Below, piece after piece: positions 37,985 through 47,044 of a stretch of 64,000 nucleotides of DNA. A program made the translations under genes and the position numbers. The notes below the pieces were generated by a model. The model made no database searches, was not told the DNA's origin, and was given only the letters and a program-made list of their open reading frames with translations. The DNA comes from an uncultured Muribaculaceae bacterium (lineage in GTDB: Bacteria; Bacteroidota; Bacteroidia; Bacteroidales; Muribaculaceae): assembly GCA_944321715.1 (NCBI GenBank), contig CALUMJ010000008.1, positions 30,532-94,531 of the forward strand. Direction: 5' to 3'. How positions within the stretch are numbered: the stretch's first letter is position 1; each line of letters starts with the position of its first letter.

Positions 37985-38764
37985 TCACTTTTTTTTCATT
38001 TCTTCGGACAAGAAGCTGCGTATTACAGCCGCAAACTGGTAGGGATTATCAAGGAAACTATAATGGCCAGCACCCTTGAACAACGCCAATCCGGCTTCGG
38101 GAATAAGCCGTTCCATCACGCGGGCATCGGCCACAGGTGTGGCAGTGTCGTTCTCGCCCCACACTAATAACGTGGGGCACTTGATTGACGGCATCAGGTG
38201 GCGCAAGTCCTCGTTCACCACCCTGCTCATTATGCTGCGCATCATGGGCGACGCATTGTTGTAATCGCTCGACCCGACACGCTTGCGGTAATTATCAATT
38301 ATCTTGTCGGCACGCTGCTTACCCACTACTAATGGCAACAAACGCTTATACATCTTGTAGCTGTAAATCTTGATGTAATACCTCAACGTGCGACGAGGCT
38401 TAACGCCTGCCGCATCGATTAGCACCAATTTGGCGACATCGTTACGCGAGGCATACACTATGCCCACTCGCCCACCAAACGAATGCCCCATCATGATGGG
38501 ATGGTCAATATGCTCGACCTGCACAAGCCGCTCGATGAGCGTGGTGTATTGCTCCATGCCCCACACAACTGGCGGCTCGGTGCTATCGCCGAACCCCGGA
38601 AAATCCACATTATAAACAGTGAAACTATCGGTGAGCAACCGCTCGATGCTTGCAAGTGTAGTGTGGTCACACCCCCAGCCATGCATCAATATTACTGCTT
38701 GGCTGCCAGCCCCTTCGACCGTGTAGCTAAATGTTACATCTTGTGCCTCGATAACCTTTTTCAT
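37985..38764 (-). CDS. Alpha/beta hydrolase
   Basis: A 259-residue alpha/beta-hydrolase with HGWGCDHTT (oxyanion region), the nucleophile elbow GHSFGG, an acid in WGENDTATP and a catalytic His in GAGHYSF. I start at ATG 38764, where homology to the family begins and a promoter lies 21 bases upstream; the ORF is open to 38815. First gene of the operon with the membrane Mur ligase (four-base gap) and ddl. Substrate unknown; a wall-precursor or ester-hydrolysis role is only suggested by neighbours. Confidence 0.85.
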   Translation of the reverse strand: MKKVIEAQDVTFSYTVEGAGSQAVILMHGWGCDHTTLASIERLLTDSFTVYNVDFPGFGDSTEPPVVWGMEQYTTLIERLVQVEHIDHPIMMGHSFGGRVGIVYASRNDVAKLVLIDAAGVKPRRTLRYYIKIYSYKMYKRLLPLVVGKQRADKIIDNYRKRVGSSDYNNASPMMRSIMSRVVNEDLRHLMPSIKCPTLLVWGENDTATPVADARVMERLIPEAGLALFKGAGHYSFLDNPYQFAAVIRSFLSEEMKKK

Positions 38765-38784
38765 ATCCCATCGTAAACAAGTCA

Positions 38785-38792
38785 CAAAATTA
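38785..38792 (-). promoter_or_regulatory. Promoter -7 box for the hydrolase-Mur ligase-ddl operon
   Basis: Minus-strand TAATTTTG, exact TAnnTTTG, 21 bases before ATG 38764. Directly next to it, 38793-38806, lies an AGAAACTGTTTTG-type repeat end. Confidence 0.55.
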
Positions 38793-38806
38793 GAAACTGT
38801 TTTGAT

Positions 38807-39293
38807 TTTACGCAAAATTTTCCACTCCTATCTCAGGAAAACCGCATCAAAATATCAATATGCTGATAATCAATGTATGCCTTTAGAACATCTCGTCAAA
38901 TATTAGAAATACGATATTTGAATATCAACAAATTAGGCTGATAACACGGCTTTTTCGTTTAAACGTCTTTTTGCCCAAAGGTCGCTTTAAATGAAAGCCG
39001 TGGCTACTAATGAAATCTTGGTGCGGTTGCCCTGACTCCTATCTAAACACCGCACAGCACTTCATGATTTTGCTGTTTTTGCTGGCTGGTTTCTTAGAAA
39101 CTGTTTTGAAATTTTTGTTCGATGGTTTGAGATGGATTTTCGAGGCGGTTTTGATTGTTTTTTGAGTAAGTTTAGCAAGCTAAACGTCGAAAAAAACAAT
39201 CGAAAACGGCCGAAAAGACGCTCAAAACATGAACAAAGAACTCAATCTAAAACTATTTCTGTAAAATTTCAAAACAGTTTCTTAAAATATGGC
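38807..39293. other. Spacer between two divergent genes, no gene seen
   Basis: Apart from the 187-bp repeat at 39096-39282 and the motif GTCGCTTTAAATGAAAG at 38981-38997 (16 of 17 bases shared with 8562-8578), I recognise nothing in this stretch. Confidence 0.55.
39096..39282. repeat. MITE-like inverted-repeat element, copy 2
   Basis: Perfect 13-base terminal inverted repeats AGAAACTGTTTTG and CAAAACAGTTTCT bound 187 bases. The interior contains a palindrome around TTTAGCAAGCTAAACG and matches the inverted copy at 8610-8790. No coding capacity. Confidence 0.7.
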
Positions 39294-39301
39294 TAATTTT
39301 G
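39294..39301 (+). promoter_or_regulatory. -7 box for the double ABC ATPase gene
   Basis: TAATTTTG, exact TAnnTTTG, 29 bases before ATG 39330. The upstream half of the promoter would lie at the end of the repeat element, so the insertion may have supplied it. Confidence 0.5.
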
Positions 39302-39329
39302 CCGCGCTTGAATATCATTTACACAAAAC

Positions 39330-40784
39330 ATGGACCGTAACAAACGCCTTTTACGTGCCGAAAGCAGCACATTGCAATACATAGGGGTGCGGCTCAGCAA
39401 TCCCCACCCATTTGAAATCCACGCCGGAAAGACCTACGTGGTGATTGGAGAAAACGGAGCAGGCAAAACCACGCTCGGGAAAATAATCGAGCGCGGCTGG
39501 AATATATGCATGAACCGAATAATTGGTGACAAAAACTCGCTGCGCATCAGGAGCATCGAGTTCACCGACATCCACTCGCTCACCGGTTGCAACGACACTT
39601 ACTACCAGCAGCGATTTGAATCAACCGCCAACGACAGCATACCCACAGTGGAACAGCTAATCGGCGGCAAAATGGACGAACAGCGGTGGCTCGAACTTTG
39701 CCAGTCGCTTTCAATCGACGATGTGCGACACAAGCGCATCAACTACCTGTCGAGCGGCGAACTGCGAAAATTCTTGATTATAAACATACTGACCGAACAG
39801 CCCGACTTGCTTATCATCGACAACCCTTACATAGGGCTTGATGCTGCCTCGCGCGACTTGTTCAACAACCTCATTGCCGACCTCGCACGGCGGGGAACGG
39901 CAATCATGCTGCTATTGTGCAACACCATCGACATTCCGCCGTTCACCGATTACATCTTACCCATGAAGCGGCTCGAAATAGGCGAAATGATTGAATACAC
40001 TCCCAACAATGGCGACAACATCAAACGCCACCTTGCACAGCTTTTCGACACCCAAAGGCAAATCGACCTGCCCGACACATCACCCATCTCGCCCATCGAC
40101 TACCACACAGCTTTTGAGCTACGCCACTGCAACGTGGCATACGGCCGTAACGTAATACTGCACGACGTGTCGTGGCGAGTGCTTGCCGGCGAGAAATGGG
40201 CACTGCTTGGCAAAAACGGCTCGGGGAAATCGACTTTGCTCAGCCTTGTATATGCCGACAACCCACAAGGCTACCGCAACGACATCACCATCTTTGACCG
40301 CCGACGTGGCACGGGCGAAAGCATCTGGGATATAAAACGCCGCATAGGCTACATATCGCCCGAAATGCACCTTTACTTCAACAATGGCGAAACGCTGCTC
40401 GCCGTGGTGGCATCGGGGCTGCACGACAATGTGGGCTGCTTCCGCCGCATCGGCGACCAGCAGCGTGCCACAGCCATGCAGTGGCTGCAAGCATTCGGCC
40501 TTGCCAAGCTCGCCGACAGGTATTTCAATTCACTTTCGTCGGGAGAGCAACGGCTTGCACTCATCGCCCGCACATTCGCCCACCGGGCATCATTGCTCAT
40601 TCTCGACGAGCCGCTGCACGGCCTCGACATGGCTCGCAAACAAATGGTGGCACAAGCCATAGCACGCATCACAGCTCTCGACGGCATCTCGCTCGTGTAT
40701 GTGACACACTACGAGCATGAAATCCCGCCGATTATCCCGAGCCAGCACATCTTCCGCATAGACAAGCCGCAACCGTTAGGTTAA
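39330..40784 (+). CDS. ATPase with two ABC domains (ModF-like)
   Basis: Two ABC nucleotide-binding domains in one 484-residue chain without membrane segments. Domain 1 has Walker A GENGAGKT (about 42-49), signature LSSGELRK and IIDNPYIGLD, where the usual Walker B Glu is replaced by Asn, so the first site may not hydrolyse. Domain 2 has GKNGSGKS near 296-303, LSSGEQRLAL and LILDEPLHGLD, intact. This pattern and the length fit ModF/PhrA-type soluble ABC proteins whose role (molybdate-related or regulatory) is unclear. The 3' end overlaps the convergent SIMPL gene by four bases. Confidence 0.85.
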   Translation: MDRNKRLLRAESSTLQYIGVRLSNPHPFEIHAGKTYVVIGENGAGKTTLGKIIERGWNICMNRIIGDKNSLRIRSIEFTDIHSLTGCNDTYYQQRFESTANDSIPTVEQLIGGKMDEQRWLELCQSLSIDDVRHKRINYLSSGELRKFLIINILTEQPDLLIIDNPYIGLDAASRDLFNNLIADLARRGTAIMLLLCNTIDIPPFTDYILPMKRLEIGEMIEYTPNNGDNIKRHLAQLFDTQRQIDLPDTSPISPIDYHTAFELRHCNVAYGRNVILHDVSWRVLAGEKWALLGKNGSGKSTLLSLVYADNPQGYRNDITIFDRRRGTGESIWDIKRRIGYISPEMHLYFNNGETLLAVVASGLHDNVGCFRRIGDQQRATAMQWLQAFGLAKLADRYFNSLSSGEQRLALIARTFAHRASLLILDEPLHGLDMARKQMVAQAIARITALDGISLVYVTHYEHEIPPIIPSQHIFRIDKPQPLG

Positions 40785-41470
40785 TCGACAATCTCGAAGC
40801 GCACACGCATCTGGTAGCTGCGCTTGATTGTGCGGAAACTGTCGAACGAAGCTGCATCGACAGCCACAACGTTGCTCTGTGCAAATGGCATCACGCTATT
40901 ACCGCCCAGTTCCTCGATAATCAACACATCGCCAAGATGCTTGCCCAGTGCCTCCACCAAGTATGTGGCCTTGCGTTGTGCCGCATGCAATGCCGCAATT
41001 TTTCCTTTCTGGTGGTAGGCAAGCATGTCGTCGTTTTCAAGCTCGCCGATGCGCATGGTGTTGATGCCTCGCGTGTCGATGCGCTCGACTATTTCGTCAA
41101 TCTGCCTGAAATCGGTCAGCGTGATGTCAAACTGCTTCGACAGCAGGAAATCCTGCCCCTGCCTGCGCCAGTTGTCGCCGACCTCCTGAGTGCGTATTGC
41201 CTCCTGTGCAATACCGGCATCGGCAAGCGACTGTCGCAACCCCTGCTCGATTTGCTGCAACGGCACTTTTGTTCGGTATTCTTCGGGCTTGGATTTTCCG
41301 TCAAACTCTTCCTCGAAATATTCGCGTATCTCGATGAGATAATGTATCCGGTCGGGAACAATCTCGACCTCGGCCGTGCCAGTCACATCGATATACCTTC
41401 CACAATCCTGCGCCCGCAGCGCGAAAGCCGCCATCACAGCCACCACAATCAATAAAACCTTAACTTTCAT
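40781..41470 (-). CDS. SIMPL/DUF541 domain periplasmic protein
   Basis: A signal peptide (about residues 1-20, ending ALRA-QD) precedes a SIMPL domain: ITVTG-like YIDVTGTAEVEIVPDRI at the start and the RKATYLVEALGKHLGDV segment near residue 165. Family members are periplasmic or outer-membrane associated and of uncertain function (E. coli YggE is linked to oxidative stress). 229 residues, normal size. Single gene. Confidence 0.87.
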   Translation of the reverse strand: MKVKVLLIVVAVMAAFALRAQDCGRYIDVTGTAEVEIVPDRIHYLIEIREYFEEEFDGKSKPEEYRTKVPLQQIEQGLRQSLADAGIAQEAIRTQEVGDNWRRQGQDFLLSKQFDITLTDFRQIDEIVERIDTRGINTMRIGELENDDMLAYHQKGKIAALHAAQRKATYLVEALGKHLGDVLIIEELGGNSVMPFAQSNVVAVDAASFDSFRTIKRSYQMRVRFEIVD

Positions 41471-41668
41471 AATCCCAGTCTTTTCTTAATAACACAAATA
41501 TACCACACCCCCTCTACAATACAAAATAAAAACTTCACATATAATAGCAATATCTAAAACTACCAGCAATTACTGGCAGACTATTGTGTAGAACCGTAAT
41601 TGCATTCACTGGTTTAATTTACGTTGCGATAAAATAAGCAATCTTGTGGTGGTTTCGGGGAGATTGAG

Positions 41669-41676
41669 TAACTTTG
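41669..41676 (+). promoter_or_regulatory. -7 box for the EamA-rpiB unit
   Basis: TAACTTTG, exact TAnnTTTG, 25 bases before ATG 41701; a TTG lies 22 bases upstream at 41644-41646. Confidence 0.6.
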
Positions 41677-41700
41677 CGGCGAATTTGAGAACATTTGCTT

Positions 41701-42576
41701 ATGTGGGTACTACTTGCCGTGGCATCGGCTTTATGCCTTGGATTTTACGATGTGTTCAAGAAACTGTCGGTTACGGCCAACAATGTCCTCACCGTGTTGC
41801 TGCTCAACACGCTGTTCGGCACATTGCTCATGTCGCCAGTCATCGTCACCGACATTGCCACTGGCGATATGGGGCTTGGCGGCAACCTCACAGGGCATCT
41901 GCTCATAGCCTTGAAATCGGCTATCGTACTGTCGTCATGGATATTAGGCTACTTCAGCATAAAGCATCTGCCGCTCACTATAACAGGCCCCATCAATGCC
42001 ACACGCCCGGTGCTGGTGCTTATAGGTGCCTTGCTACTGTTTGGCGAGAGGCTCAACACCATGCAATGGGGCGGAATACTGCTGGGCTTCGTGTCGCTCT
42101 ACTTGGTGAGCCGCATAGGCAAGAAAGAAGGGCATTCAATCATACACGACCGATGGCTGTGGATGGGAATAGGCGCAATGGTGATGGGTGCAATCAGCGG
42201 ATTGTATGACAAATGGCTCCTGCAAACCTACCAGCCGCTGCAAGTGCAGGCGTGGCACTCGCTCTACCAATTGGTGATTATGGGCGCGACAGTGCTGGCA
42301 CTAAAAAAGACCGGACACGACCCCACACCGTTCCACTGGAAATGGACAATACCCTGCATCTCCATTTTCCTCACAGTCGCCGATATGGCATATTTCTATG
42401 CCCTGTCGCTCGACGGCTCGATGATAAGCATCGTGTCGATGATTAGGCGTGGCAGTGTGATTGTGTCGTTCCTGTTCGGTGCAATTGTTCTCCACGAAAA
42501 GAACCTGCGACTGAAACTCATCGACTTGTCGGTGCTGCTCGCAGGGCTTATACTACTTGTCATTGGAAGCAAATAG
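41701..42576 (+). CDS. EamA/DMT-family transporter
   Basis: A 291-residue integral membrane protein with about ten hydrophobic helices in two homologous halves, the EamA pattern (first half ends near SRIGKKEG, second begins WLWMGIGAMVMGAISG). Family members export or exchange metabolites; the substrate cannot be deduced. I start at ATG 41701; a TTG two codons upstream is less likely. rpiB follows 18 bases later and is probably co-transcribed. Confidence 0.87.
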   Translation: MWVLLAVASALCLGFYDVFKKLSVTANNVLTVLLLNTLFGTLLMSPVIVTDIATGDMGLGGNLTGHLLIALKSAIVLSSWILGYFSIKHLPLTITGPINATRPVLVLIGALLLFGERLNTMQWGGILLGFVSLYLVSRIGKKEGHSIIHDRWLWMGIGAMVMGAISGLYDKWLLQTYQPLQVQAWHSLYQLVIMGATVLALKKTGHDPTPFHWKWTIPCISIFLTVADMAYFYALSLDGSMISIVSMIRRGSVIVSFLFGAIVLHEKNLRLKLIDLSVLLAGLILLVIGSK

Positions 42577-42594
42577 ATTAAAAAACTCGATAAT

Positions 42595-43047
42595 ATGTCA
42601 ATCATCAAAGAAAACATTCCTGTGGGCCTGTGCAGCGACCATGCAGGATATGCCACCAAGCTGGCAATCATAGAATATCTTAAAAACAACGGCATCGCCT
42701 ACACCGACTTCGGCACTTACAGCGATGAAAGTTGCGATTACCCCGACTTTGCGCACCTGTGCGCCAGTGCCGTGGAAGATGGCCGATGCTACCCGGGGAT
42801 AGGCATTTGCGGCAGTGGCGAGGGCATCAACATGACCCTGAACAAGCACCAAGGCATTCGCTCGGCTCTGTGCTGGATGCCCGAGATTGCACGCCTTGCA
42901 CGCCAACACAACGATGCCAACGTGCTGGCACTGCCAGGAAGGTTCATAAGCAACGACGAAGCAATTGAGATTGTAAAAACGTTCCTCGACACGCCATTCG
43001 AGGGCGGTCGGCACCAACGCCGCATCGACAAAATTCCTGTAAAGTAA
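42595..43047 (+). CDS. rpiB: Ribose-5-phosphate isomerase B
   Basis: Interconverts ribose 5-phosphate and ribulose 5-phosphate in the pentose phosphate pathway. The 150-residue protein has the substrate-site CSDHAGYATK, YPDFAH, GICGSGEGINM and the HNDANVLALPGRFI segment of the RpiB/LacAB family. Downstream of the EamA gene, same strand. Confidence 0.93.
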   Translation: MSIIKENIPVGLCSDHAGYATKLAIIEYLKNNGIAYTDFGTYSDESCDYPDFAHLCASAVEDGRCYPGIGICGSGEGINMTLNKHQGIRSALCWMPEIARLARQHNDANVLALPGRFISNDEAIEIVKTFLDTPFEGGRHQRRIDKIPVK

Positions 43048-43172
43048 TCATGTGGCACTCAGAAAAGCGGGCTAATAGTTAAAGTATGTTATTACATGAA
43101 CATTTGCCCCGCTTAATGTGTTTTATGTATAAAAAGGAATTCGTACTTTTCTCAATAGCAACGCGTGAGCGT

Positions 43173-43250
43173 TATCTTTGACACTATTAATTAAGCATAA
43201 TGTGATAAAAACGGGAAAGGACTGCGCGAGCAGCCCTTTCTTGTGTTTTT
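43173..43250 (+). ncRNA. Candidate short transcript: promoter box followed by terminator hairpin
   Basis: TATCTTTG at 43173-43180 fits TAnnTTTG, and 35 bases later comes a hairpin with T run (43215-43250). A transcript of about 60 bases starting near 43187 would contain no open frame of note. The -33 side (TTTTC near 43147) is weak, so this is only a candidate small RNA. Confidence 0.25.
43215..43250 (+). terminator. Hairpin terminator after rpiB
   Basis: GAAAGG and CTGC arms pair with GCAG and CCTTTC around a GCGA loop with one mismatch; TTTTT follows at 43246-43250. It may end rpiB transcripts, or the candidate short RNA at 43173. Confidence 0.65.
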
Positions 43251-43269
43251 AGCTATATTTACAGTTTAA

Positions 43270-43815
43270 TCAACGGTTGGCATACATGCTGGCTTGTATA
43301 GCTTGGCGATAAGCATAAAGTCCTGCGTTCGACAGCTCTACTTGTTCAAAGCTGCCATCGGGTGTTACCATTTCCACGTTATTGTCGTCGATGTAGCGCA
43401 TGAACTTATGTTCTTCGCCGTTAGCTTCAACAGCCCACGATTTGTCGGCTTCGTCAAAGTTGAACTTTATCACCGAACCATCATTCAAATTGGTTACAAT
43501 ATAACCCTCGGGATTCGACATGATTTCATAACGTGCATCCTTGCCATCGATAATCTTTGTGTCATACGCTATAGGGTTGTTGCCCGACCAAAATTCGATG
43601 GAGTTTATCACCAAAATGTCGGCAAGAGCCGATAACTCATACACTGGTAGAATCCAAAAAGCGACAAAAACGAGTTCATTGACAAACTTGCCTCCAATCT
43701 GGTCATTCCAGGCAAGCACTTTGTTGGTCAAGCCGAAGCTACCGATGCACGAAGTCATCATCAACGAACTTGCAATGGCTAAAGCCACAACTGCATTAAA
43801 AAATCTCTTTTTCAT
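43270..43815 (-). CDS. DUF3332 lipoprotein
   Basis: A lipoprotein signal peptide with lipobox MTSC (Cys22) is followed by the DUF3332 pattern SFGLTNKVLAWN, a hydrophobic segment LVFVAFWILPVYELSALADILVINSIEFW, and a C-terminal beta-rich part. 181 residues. The family is common in Bacteroidetes and its function is unknown. It is expected in the outer or inner membrane facing the periplasm. Single gene between rpiB and menE. Confidence 0.85.
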   Translation of the reverse strand: MKKRFFNAVVALAIASSLMMTSCIGSFGLTNKVLAWNDQIGGKFVNELVFVAFWILPVYELSALADILVINSIEFWSGNNPIAYDTKIIDGKDARYEIMSNPEGYIVTNLNDGSVIKFNFDEADKSWAVEANGEEHKFMRYIDDNNVEMVTPDGSFEQVELSNAGLYAYRQAIQASMYANR

Positions 43816-43850
43816 AAATAATAGTTTTTGTGGTTAATAAAAATATATGA

Positions 43851-44888
43851 TTAAACTGGCAATCGGCGTATAACTTTGCCAGTAGGCGTTTCTGCAAACT
43901 TGCGCACGGCAATGTAACGGCGCGGCACGGCGTATGGCGGCAATATTTTTTTCATCTCTTCGACGAATGCCGGCATCATCTCGCCTTCCTTGATTTTCCC
44001 TTCGGGCAACGTGGGATATTCCAATGCGAGTACAATCTCCTCTCCCCATTTTTCAGACGGCTGCGAAGTGACAAAGAAGCGAGCATGACTTATCAACTTT
44101 GCGAGTTTGGCTTCCACCTCCTCGGGGAACACTTTCAGCCCGCCAGTGTTGATTACATTATCAATCCGTCCGAGCCAGTGAAAATGCTTGTCGTCAACAA
44201 GCCGTACCATATCATTTGTCACAAAACGCTTGGTCGAGAATTGTGGCGTGTTGAGTACAAGGCATCCACGCCCATCGCATTCAAATGTCGTGCCGCCCAA
44301 CGCCTCATACGCATTATCGGCCGTTTCGGTCACCATCGACAATGCCACGTGGCTGCAAGTCTCGGTCATGCCGTATGTCTTGTAGGCTTTTACCCCACGC
44401 TCGGCAAGCCGTCGCTCCAACCGCTCGGGCAACTGGCCTCCGCCTATTATCATGCACCTTATCTTGTCCAACAACCCCGGCGTGTTGAGCAAAAACGGCA
44501 ATTGCGACGGCACTATGGCAATAATGTCAATGTCTGGCCCGTTGTAATCGGCCAGTATCTCGTTGCTCGGCTGGCAACAATATATGTTTGCCCCAGCCTC
44601 GATGGCGCGCACTATCATCATCTTGCCGGCAATATACTTGGGCGACAACGGTAGGTACAAAGTGGACTCGCTTCCGATACCGAAAAAGGCATTTGTGGCA
44701 CGTGCCGAGGCGGCCATATCAGCCTTTGGCAAATAAATCTCCTTGGGGTCGCCAGTCGAACCCGACGTGTGCGCCACCACACACGGCTCACTGCTGCAAT
44801 ATTCTGCTACAAATTCGCAAAATTCGGCAGTAGCCACGCCATGCTCGCCATTCCCGTATTGAATATTGCCCGACGATGTTATTTTCAT
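43851..44888 (-). CDS. menE: O-succinylbenzoate--CoA ligase
   Basis: Acyl-CoA synthetase of menaquinone synthesis that activates o-succinylbenzoate. ANL motifs are visible: HTSGSTGDPKEIYL (P-loop), KTYGMTETCSHVALS and WLGRIDNVINTGGLKV, with a C-terminal Lys in PTGKVIRR. At 345 residues it is shorter than many MenE (about 450) because the N-terminal part is reduced, as is usual in Bacteroidetes. Last gene of menB-menC-menE, nine bases after menC. Confidence 0.92.
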   Translation of the reverse strand: MKITSSGNIQYGNGEHGVATAEFCEFVAEYCSSEPCVVAHTSGSTGDPKEIYLPKADMAASARATNAFFGIGSESTLYLPLSPKYIAGKMMIVRAIEAGANIYCCQPSNEILADYNGPDIDIIAIVPSQLPFLLNTPGLLDKIRCMIIGGGQLPERLERRLAERGVKAYKTYGMTETCSHVALSMVTETADNAYEALGGTTFECDGRGCLVLNTPQFSTKRFVTNDMVRLVDDKHFHWLGRIDNVINTGGLKVFPEEVEAKLAKLISHARFFVTSQPSEKWGEEIVLALEYPTLPEGKIKEGEMMPAFVEEMKKILPPYAVPRRYIAVRKFAETPTGKVIRRLPV

Positions 44889-44897
44889 ATACAGTCG

Positions 44898-45950
44898 TTA
44901 AAATTCTATCCAATCCATTGGCGGAATGCTCCACGTCGATTGGGGGTTATATGATAGTGTTTCACCTCGCTGTTCGAGCGGACTTTGGATGTTGTTGCTG
45001 AACAACCGTCCTGTACCAAGCCCTTGCGGGATTCTTGGTTGCAATGTAGCCACCCATTGAGCCAAGGCATTCAGTCCTATATTCGATTCCAATGCCGATG
45101 TTATCCATGCCCCTATGTTGAACTGTGCAGCCATTTGAAGCCAAGTGGTTGCTCCGCTGAACCCTCCCACGAGCGAAGGTTTAAGCACAAGGTAATGCGG
45201 ACGTATTGTCTTGATTAATTCCATCATCACCATCGGATTGTCAATCCCTATCAATTCCTCGTCCAGAGCCACAGGAATCGGGGAATTGCGGCACACCTGC
45301 GCCATCGCTTCCCACTGCCCCTGCTTGATGGGCTGCTCGATGGAGTGGATGGAATAGTGCGACAATGCCTCAAGGCGACTCATGACATTTTGCGGCGTGA
45401 ATGCGCCATTGGCATCGACACGTATCTCAACCACGTCGGCAGGAAAACGCGAACGCAGCGACTTCAACAAATCAAGTTCGGCATCAAAGTCGATTGCCCC
45501 GATTTTTATTTTGATGGTCTTGAACCCGGCTGCAAGTTTCTCTTCCATTCGTGCTTGCATCTCCTCTTTCGACCCCATCCACACAAGTCCGTTGATGGGT
45601 ATGGCATAATTGCCATCACAGAATGGCGAAGGATAGAGCATACGGCGGCAACCATTTGAGAAATCGAGTATCGCCGTTTCAAAACCAAACTCTATCGACG
45701 AATAGCCCACCAAGTCGGTCGCCTGGTCTGCCGAAATATTGCGGCACAACTCTTGCAACTTGGCTTCGTAAGTGTCGTTATCCTCGGCCGAAAGGCCTTT
45801 GAACAGTGCACACTCGCCTATGCCGAACTTATCGGGCGCATCGGGTTCCCAAATTTTCAAGAAATAAGTGTCCTTATGCGTCAATACTCCACGTGAGGTT
45901 CCTCCTGGCACGATAAAGTCAAGGCGATATTTTGCGTATGCGGCTTTCAT
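44898..45950 (-). CDS. menC: o-Succinylbenzoate synthase
   Basis: Enolase-superfamily dehydratase of menaquinone synthesis. The barrel residues are visible: KIKIGA (KxK acid/base pair), RVDANGAF (metal Asp), ALDEELIG and YLVLKPSLVGG with the second catalytic Lys. 350 residues. It begins five bases after the menB stop, so the three men genes are one operon. MenF, MenD and MenH genes are not in this window. Confidence 0.92.
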   Translation of the reverse strand: MKAAYAKYRLDFIVPGGTSRGVLTHKDTYFLKIWEPDAPDKFGIGECALFKGLSAEDNDTYEAKLQELCRNISADQATDLVGYSSIEFGFETAILDFSNGCRRMLYPSPFCDGNYAIPINGLVWMGSKEEMQARMEEKLAAGFKTIKIKIGAIDFDAELDLLKSLRSRFPADVVEIRVDANGAFTPQNVMSRLEALSHYSIHSIEQPIKQGQWEAMAQVCRNSPIPVALDEELIGIDNPMVMMELIKTIRPHYLVLKPSLVGGFSGATTWLQMAAQFNIGAWITSALESNIGLNALAQWVATLQPRIPQGLGTGRLFSNNIQSPLEQRGETLSYNPQSTWSIPPMDWIEF

Positions 45951-45955
45951 TGTGT

Positions 45956-46780
45956 CTATCCTGGGAATTTGGGGAATTGCTCAAAATCAGGGTTACGCTT
46001 CTCAAGAAACGCATTCTTGCCTTCCTGTGCCTCGTCCATGAGATAATACATGAGCGTGGCATCGCCGGCAAGCTCCATCAAGCCGCGCTCGCCGTCAAGT
46101 TCGGCATTGAGACACCGCTTAATCATGCGTATTGCCATCGGGCTGCGTTTCAAGATGGTTTCGCACCACTCCACCGTTTCATCTTCGAGCCTGTCTAACG
46201 GCACGACTTTGTTCACAAGCCCCATCGCTTCGGCCTCTTGCGCCGTGTATTGGCGGCACAGATACCATATTTCGCGAGCCTTTTTCTGCCCTACGCACCG
46301 TGCGAGGTACGACGAACCAAAACCGCCATCGAAGCTGCCCACTTTTGGCCCAGTCTGGCCGAAACGTGCATTTTCCGATGCTATCGACAAGTCGCACACC
46401 ACATTCAACACATTGCCGCCACCTATGGCGTAACCGTTGACCATCGCAACGACCGGCTTTGGTATCGACCTTATAGCCTTGTGCAAGTCAAGCACGTTGA
46501 GGCGCGGCACACCGCAATCGTCGTTGTACCCGCCACGAGTCTTGTAATTCTGGTCGCCGCCCGAACAGAATGCCTTGTCACCAATGCCTGTGAGTATTAT
46601 CACACCTATGTCCTGACGCTCGCGGCAGATTGCCATGGCATCGAGCATTTCGCTATTGGTAAGCGGGCGAAACGCATTATACACTTTCGGACGATTGATA
46701 GTTATCTTGGCAATCCCTCCGAACTGCTGAAACAGAATATCAGTGTATTCCTTTATCGTTTTCCATTCTCTTGTTGCCAT
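45956..46780 (-). CDS. menB: 1,4-Dihydroxy-2-naphthoyl-CoA synthase
   Basis: Crotonase-family enzyme that closes the naphthoquinone ring. Seen: [29 protein letters not shown], the [10 protein letters not shown] oxyanion segment, and [18 protein letters not shown]. 274 residues, normal. First gene of menB-menC-menE with a consensus -7 box just upstream. In many Bacteroidetes menB follows menF and menD; here a gap and ribosomal genes lie upstream instead. Confidence 0.95.
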   Translation of the reverse strand: MATREWKTIKEYTDILFQQFGGIAKITINRPKVYNAFRPLTNSEMLDAMAICRERQDIGVIILTGIGDKAFCSGGDQNYKTRGGYNDDCGVPRLNVLDLHKAIRSIPKPVVAMVNGYAIGGGNVLNVVCDLSIASENARFGQTGPKVGSFDGGFGSSYLARCVGQKKAREIWYLCRQYTAQEAEAMGLVNKVVPLDRLEDETVEWCETILKRSPMAIRMIKRCLNAELDGERGLMELAGDATLMYYLMDEAQEGKNAFLEKRNPDFEQFPKFPG

Positions 46781-46800
46781 AAATTATCTAACCTTTATCA

Positions 46801-46808
46801 CAAAGTTA
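46801..46808 (-). promoter_or_regulatory. Promoter -7 box for menB-menC-menE
   Basis: Minus-strand TAACTTTG, exact TAnnTTTG, 21 bases before the menB ATG. Confidence 0.6.
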
Positions 46809-46989
46809 CAATAATTCTTAATATACACCAAGCCAAATGGAAGCAACCGTGGTAAAAATTAACACCCCCTCAACAACCACACATTCAATTATGAAACCGC
46901 CTTATAAAACACAGTAACGACCTGTAAGACACACACGTCGTAGAAAGGTACACAGAAATGCAAATTTGTACACAGCCCCATAAATGCAA

Positions 46990-47015
46990 CAAGCCCGGGC
47001 GACAACCCGGGCTTG
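46990..47015 (-). terminator. Hairpin after rplI
   Basis: A perfect GC-rich 10-bp stem (CAAGCCCGGG and CCCGGGCTTG) with a six-base loop lies about 30 bases past the rplI stop. The T tail is weak (TTGTTGCATTTA on the minus strand). Confidence 0.6.
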
Positions 47016-47044
47016 TGCGTGTTATGTGTGGTTATATCCGCTAA

